Shown piece after piece: positions 5,939 through 7,437 of a DNA stretch of 7,437 nt. The position numbers were made by a program, and so were the translations under genes. Every line of letters starts with the position of its first letter. Within the stretch, counting starts at the first letter, position 1. The DNA is from Candidatus Zhuqueibacterota bacterium. GTDB taxonomy: Bacteria > Zhuqueibacterota > Zhuqueibacteria > Residuimicrobiales > Residuimicrobiaceae. Below the pieces are notes generated by a model. The model searched no databases, was not told the origin of the DNA, and saw only the letters and a program-made list of their open reading frames with translations. The stretch covers positions 1 to 7,437 of the forward strand of contig JAFGSU010000063.1 of NCBI GenBank assembly GCA_016934435.1. The letters run 5' to 3'.

Positions 5939-7437
5939 TCAGGACATGGCCCCATTCGCCTCGGCTGACGGCGAAAAGATCTGTTTGGCTTCGTTTTGGA
6001 TGAATTGGTAAATTTCTTTGCCCGAGTCCTGGTAGATCAGAATGGTACCGGGATCGACTTTAACATTGTTCAGCAACTGCATTTGCAGGGCGTCGTGACC
6101 GCCCGGAAAACTTTCGGGGAAAATGCCCGAATAAAAGTAACCGATCTTTCGCGCCGTTTCAGCCAGCGCACAGGCGCTCGGGTCTTCCAGATCAATCGAC
6201 AATGTAATGCACACGATGCCGGTCTCGAGCAGAACATCGGTAAAAGCCTGCAATTTCTGGCAGATTAATTCGTCGCCCCTTGCGCTTATGAGCGCCCGGT
6301 GCCATGCCATATCTTTATAGGTATCGAAAAAAGACCGACCGGATGAATCCCCTTTTGAACGAACCCGCCCATCTTTTTTCTCGTTGATATCAATTTTCAG
6401 ACGATTATATGTAGACGTGATGATTTCTCTGTAACAGGGCGGAAGGAATAGATCGCGAACGGGACGCTCGACGATCTGGTGGTAGTTTAACGTAGTAGTG
6501 GTTCGATCGCCCGGTTTTGCGCCTTCGACAAAAACGGCGGGAGAAGAAGCGACTCTTATTCCCACCGTATAGCGCCCATAATTTTCGCTGATCTTTTGGG
6601 TGGCAATATGATTGGTTACCGATAGAGAGAATAAACCACGCAGCCCGAGGCCGACGGCGTCATCATGGAGTCGTACGGCGAGCTCTTTGAACACACCGGC
6701 CTTTCTCAATTCCGGCCGCACAAAGGCCGCACCCGTTTCAGCAAACGTATCGGATAGATGATTCTTGATCAATGCGTAATGTCCGTACACCGTTCCGTTT
6801 TTAGCGACAGCAACCCACGATCGCATCAGACCGTTCTGATTTCTCGATAAAAGTTCGTTCGGATAATAAATCACATCTTTGTATTCGTAATGGTATAAAT
6901 CGTAGGCGCAGCTGGTGAGTGCAAAGGCATCGTCGTAATCTCTAACCAGCCGGTACTCGATCTGATCGCTGAAATATTGATCCGAATCAGCGGTCTTTCT
7001 GATGCTTAATACATAATTTGCCTTCTTGATCTCTTTGCCAACAGACGACGGCAGCTTTTTAATAATCACCAGCTGTTGTCCCTTTTTCTCCAGATATTTC
7101 CATTGAACGATATCCATGATATGTTTCAGGAGAAAAAGTCCGAGTCCTTCAACATTGCTGTAGGAGGAGAGTTGATCGCGATCGAATGTTGAAATCCTGT
7201 CAAAGTCGAATGGCCGGCCGGGGGCATCGAAAACTATTTTTATCTCGTCTTCGGCAAAATCAAATACCATGTGTAAGAGGTCCGGTGAGTCTTTGTCCAT
7301 CTCATATTCAAAGAGGTGGGTCAGACTTTCTTCGATGGCAATTTCCACGTGCCATGAAATATTTTCCGGTATTTCGAGATTTTTGCATAGCGATTTAAAA
7401 AAATCCTGGGAAGCGGCAATGCTTGCCGGATTGCGCG
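5939..7437 (-). CDS. RsbW-like ATPase fused to GNAT acetyltransferase-like domain, partial
   Basis: The reading frame has no stop up to the window edge. Beyond the GTG at 7348 it continues for 29 more codons that suit an anti-sigma-type ATPase, including EIPENISWH just before EIAIEES. The GTG is therefore an internal codon and the N-terminus is missing. Numbering from that GTG, residues 1-100 form a HATPase_c_2 (RsbW/SpoIIAB-like) domain: N-box AIEESLTHLFEYE (4-16), a G1-like DAPGRPFDF (41-49) and G2 EGLGLFLLKHIMD (67-79). The N-box asparagine that usually binds magnesium is His11. Residues about 130-265 resemble a GNAT domain. Motif A is GAAFVRPELRKAGVFKELA (206-224), where RKAGVF fills the acetyl-CoA loop usually written R/Q-x-x-G-x-G/A. 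Residues about 285-455 form a further conserved-looking region with GYFYSGIFPE (403-412), possibly a second degenerate GNAT fold. The likely role is signal-responsive regulation, by partner-protein binding, phosphorylation or acylation. The substrate is unknown. TGA at 5941-5939 ends the gene. Confidence 0.85.
   Translation of the reverse strand, partial: RNPASIAASQDFFKSLCKNLEIPENISWHVEIAIEESLTHLFEYEMDKDSPDLLHMVFDFAEDEIKIVFDAPGRPFDFDRISTFDRDQLSSYSNVEGLGLFLLKHIMDIVQWKYLEKKGQQLVIIKKLPSSVGKEIKKANYVLSIRKTADSDQYFSDQIEYRLVRDYDDAFALTSCAYDLYHYEYKDVIYYPNELLSRNQNGLMRSWVAVAKNGTVYGHYALIKNHLSDTFAETGAAFVRPELRKAGVFKELAVRLHDDAVGLGLRGLFSLSVTNHIATQKISENYGRYTVGIRVASSPAVFVEGAKPGDRTTTTLNYHQIVERPVRDLFLPPCYREIITSTYNRLKIDINEKKDGRVRSKGDSSGRSFFDTYKDMAWHRALISARGDELICQKLQAFTDVLLETGIVCITLSIDLEDPSACALAETARKIGYFYSGIFPESFPGGHDALQMQLLNNVKVDPGTILIYQDSGKEIYQFIQNEAKQIFSPSAEANGAMS

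Noticed and set aside
1..7437. CRISPR array, tRNA, rRNA or a known phage-defence operon
   Set aside because: No regularly spaced repeats, no tRNA-like cloverleaf or rRNA stretch, and no nuclease, methylase or toxin-antitoxin pair was recognised.

Overview
The window looks like part of a bacterial genome from the Fibrobacteres-Chlorobi-Bacteroidetes neighbourhood or an adjacent candidate phylum (KSB1, Calditrichota or Cloacimonadota-like). The reasons are a type IX secretion (Por) C-terminal sorting domain with the SNFPNPFN motif, a large CBM9-like/DUF5916 outer-membrane protein, a GH130 glycoside-phosphorylase fragment, and a B12-binding radical SAM protein. This placement is an inference from family distribution, not from a marker gene. 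Both ends cut through genes, so the window may be a whole contig of a draft assembly.

Layout, left to right. Positions 1-80 are the last codons of a GH130 gene on the + strand. A B12-binding radical SAM gene follows on the - strand (124-1539). Positions 1540-2280 hold one doubtful small - strand ORF (1777-2166) and remnants of decayed coding sequence on the + strand. A 5'-truncated GH130 C-terminal fragment (2281-2724, +) ends with the same 91 bp seen at the window start. It converges on a 738-residue CBM9-like/DUF5916 protein (2731-4947, -). An AT-rich stretch without a convincing gene (4948-5410) leads into an orphan type IX sorting domain (5411-5854, +). The last gene (5939 to the window end, -) fuses an RsbW-like ATPase domain to a GNAT acetyltransferase-like domain. 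Its reading frame runs off the right edge.

The four substantial or possible - strand genes do not form a tight operon and share no evident pathway. The two GH130 ends, the orphan sorting domain and the decayed frames suggest a rearranged, gene-poor accessory region. The most notable items are the 91-bp duplication ending in a hairpin between convergent genes, the ATPase-GNAT fusion with an altered N-box, and the orphan secretion tag next to what may be a second decayed tag. I found no CRISPR array, tRNA, rRNA, transposase or recognisable defence system. No complete new system can be claimed from this sequence.
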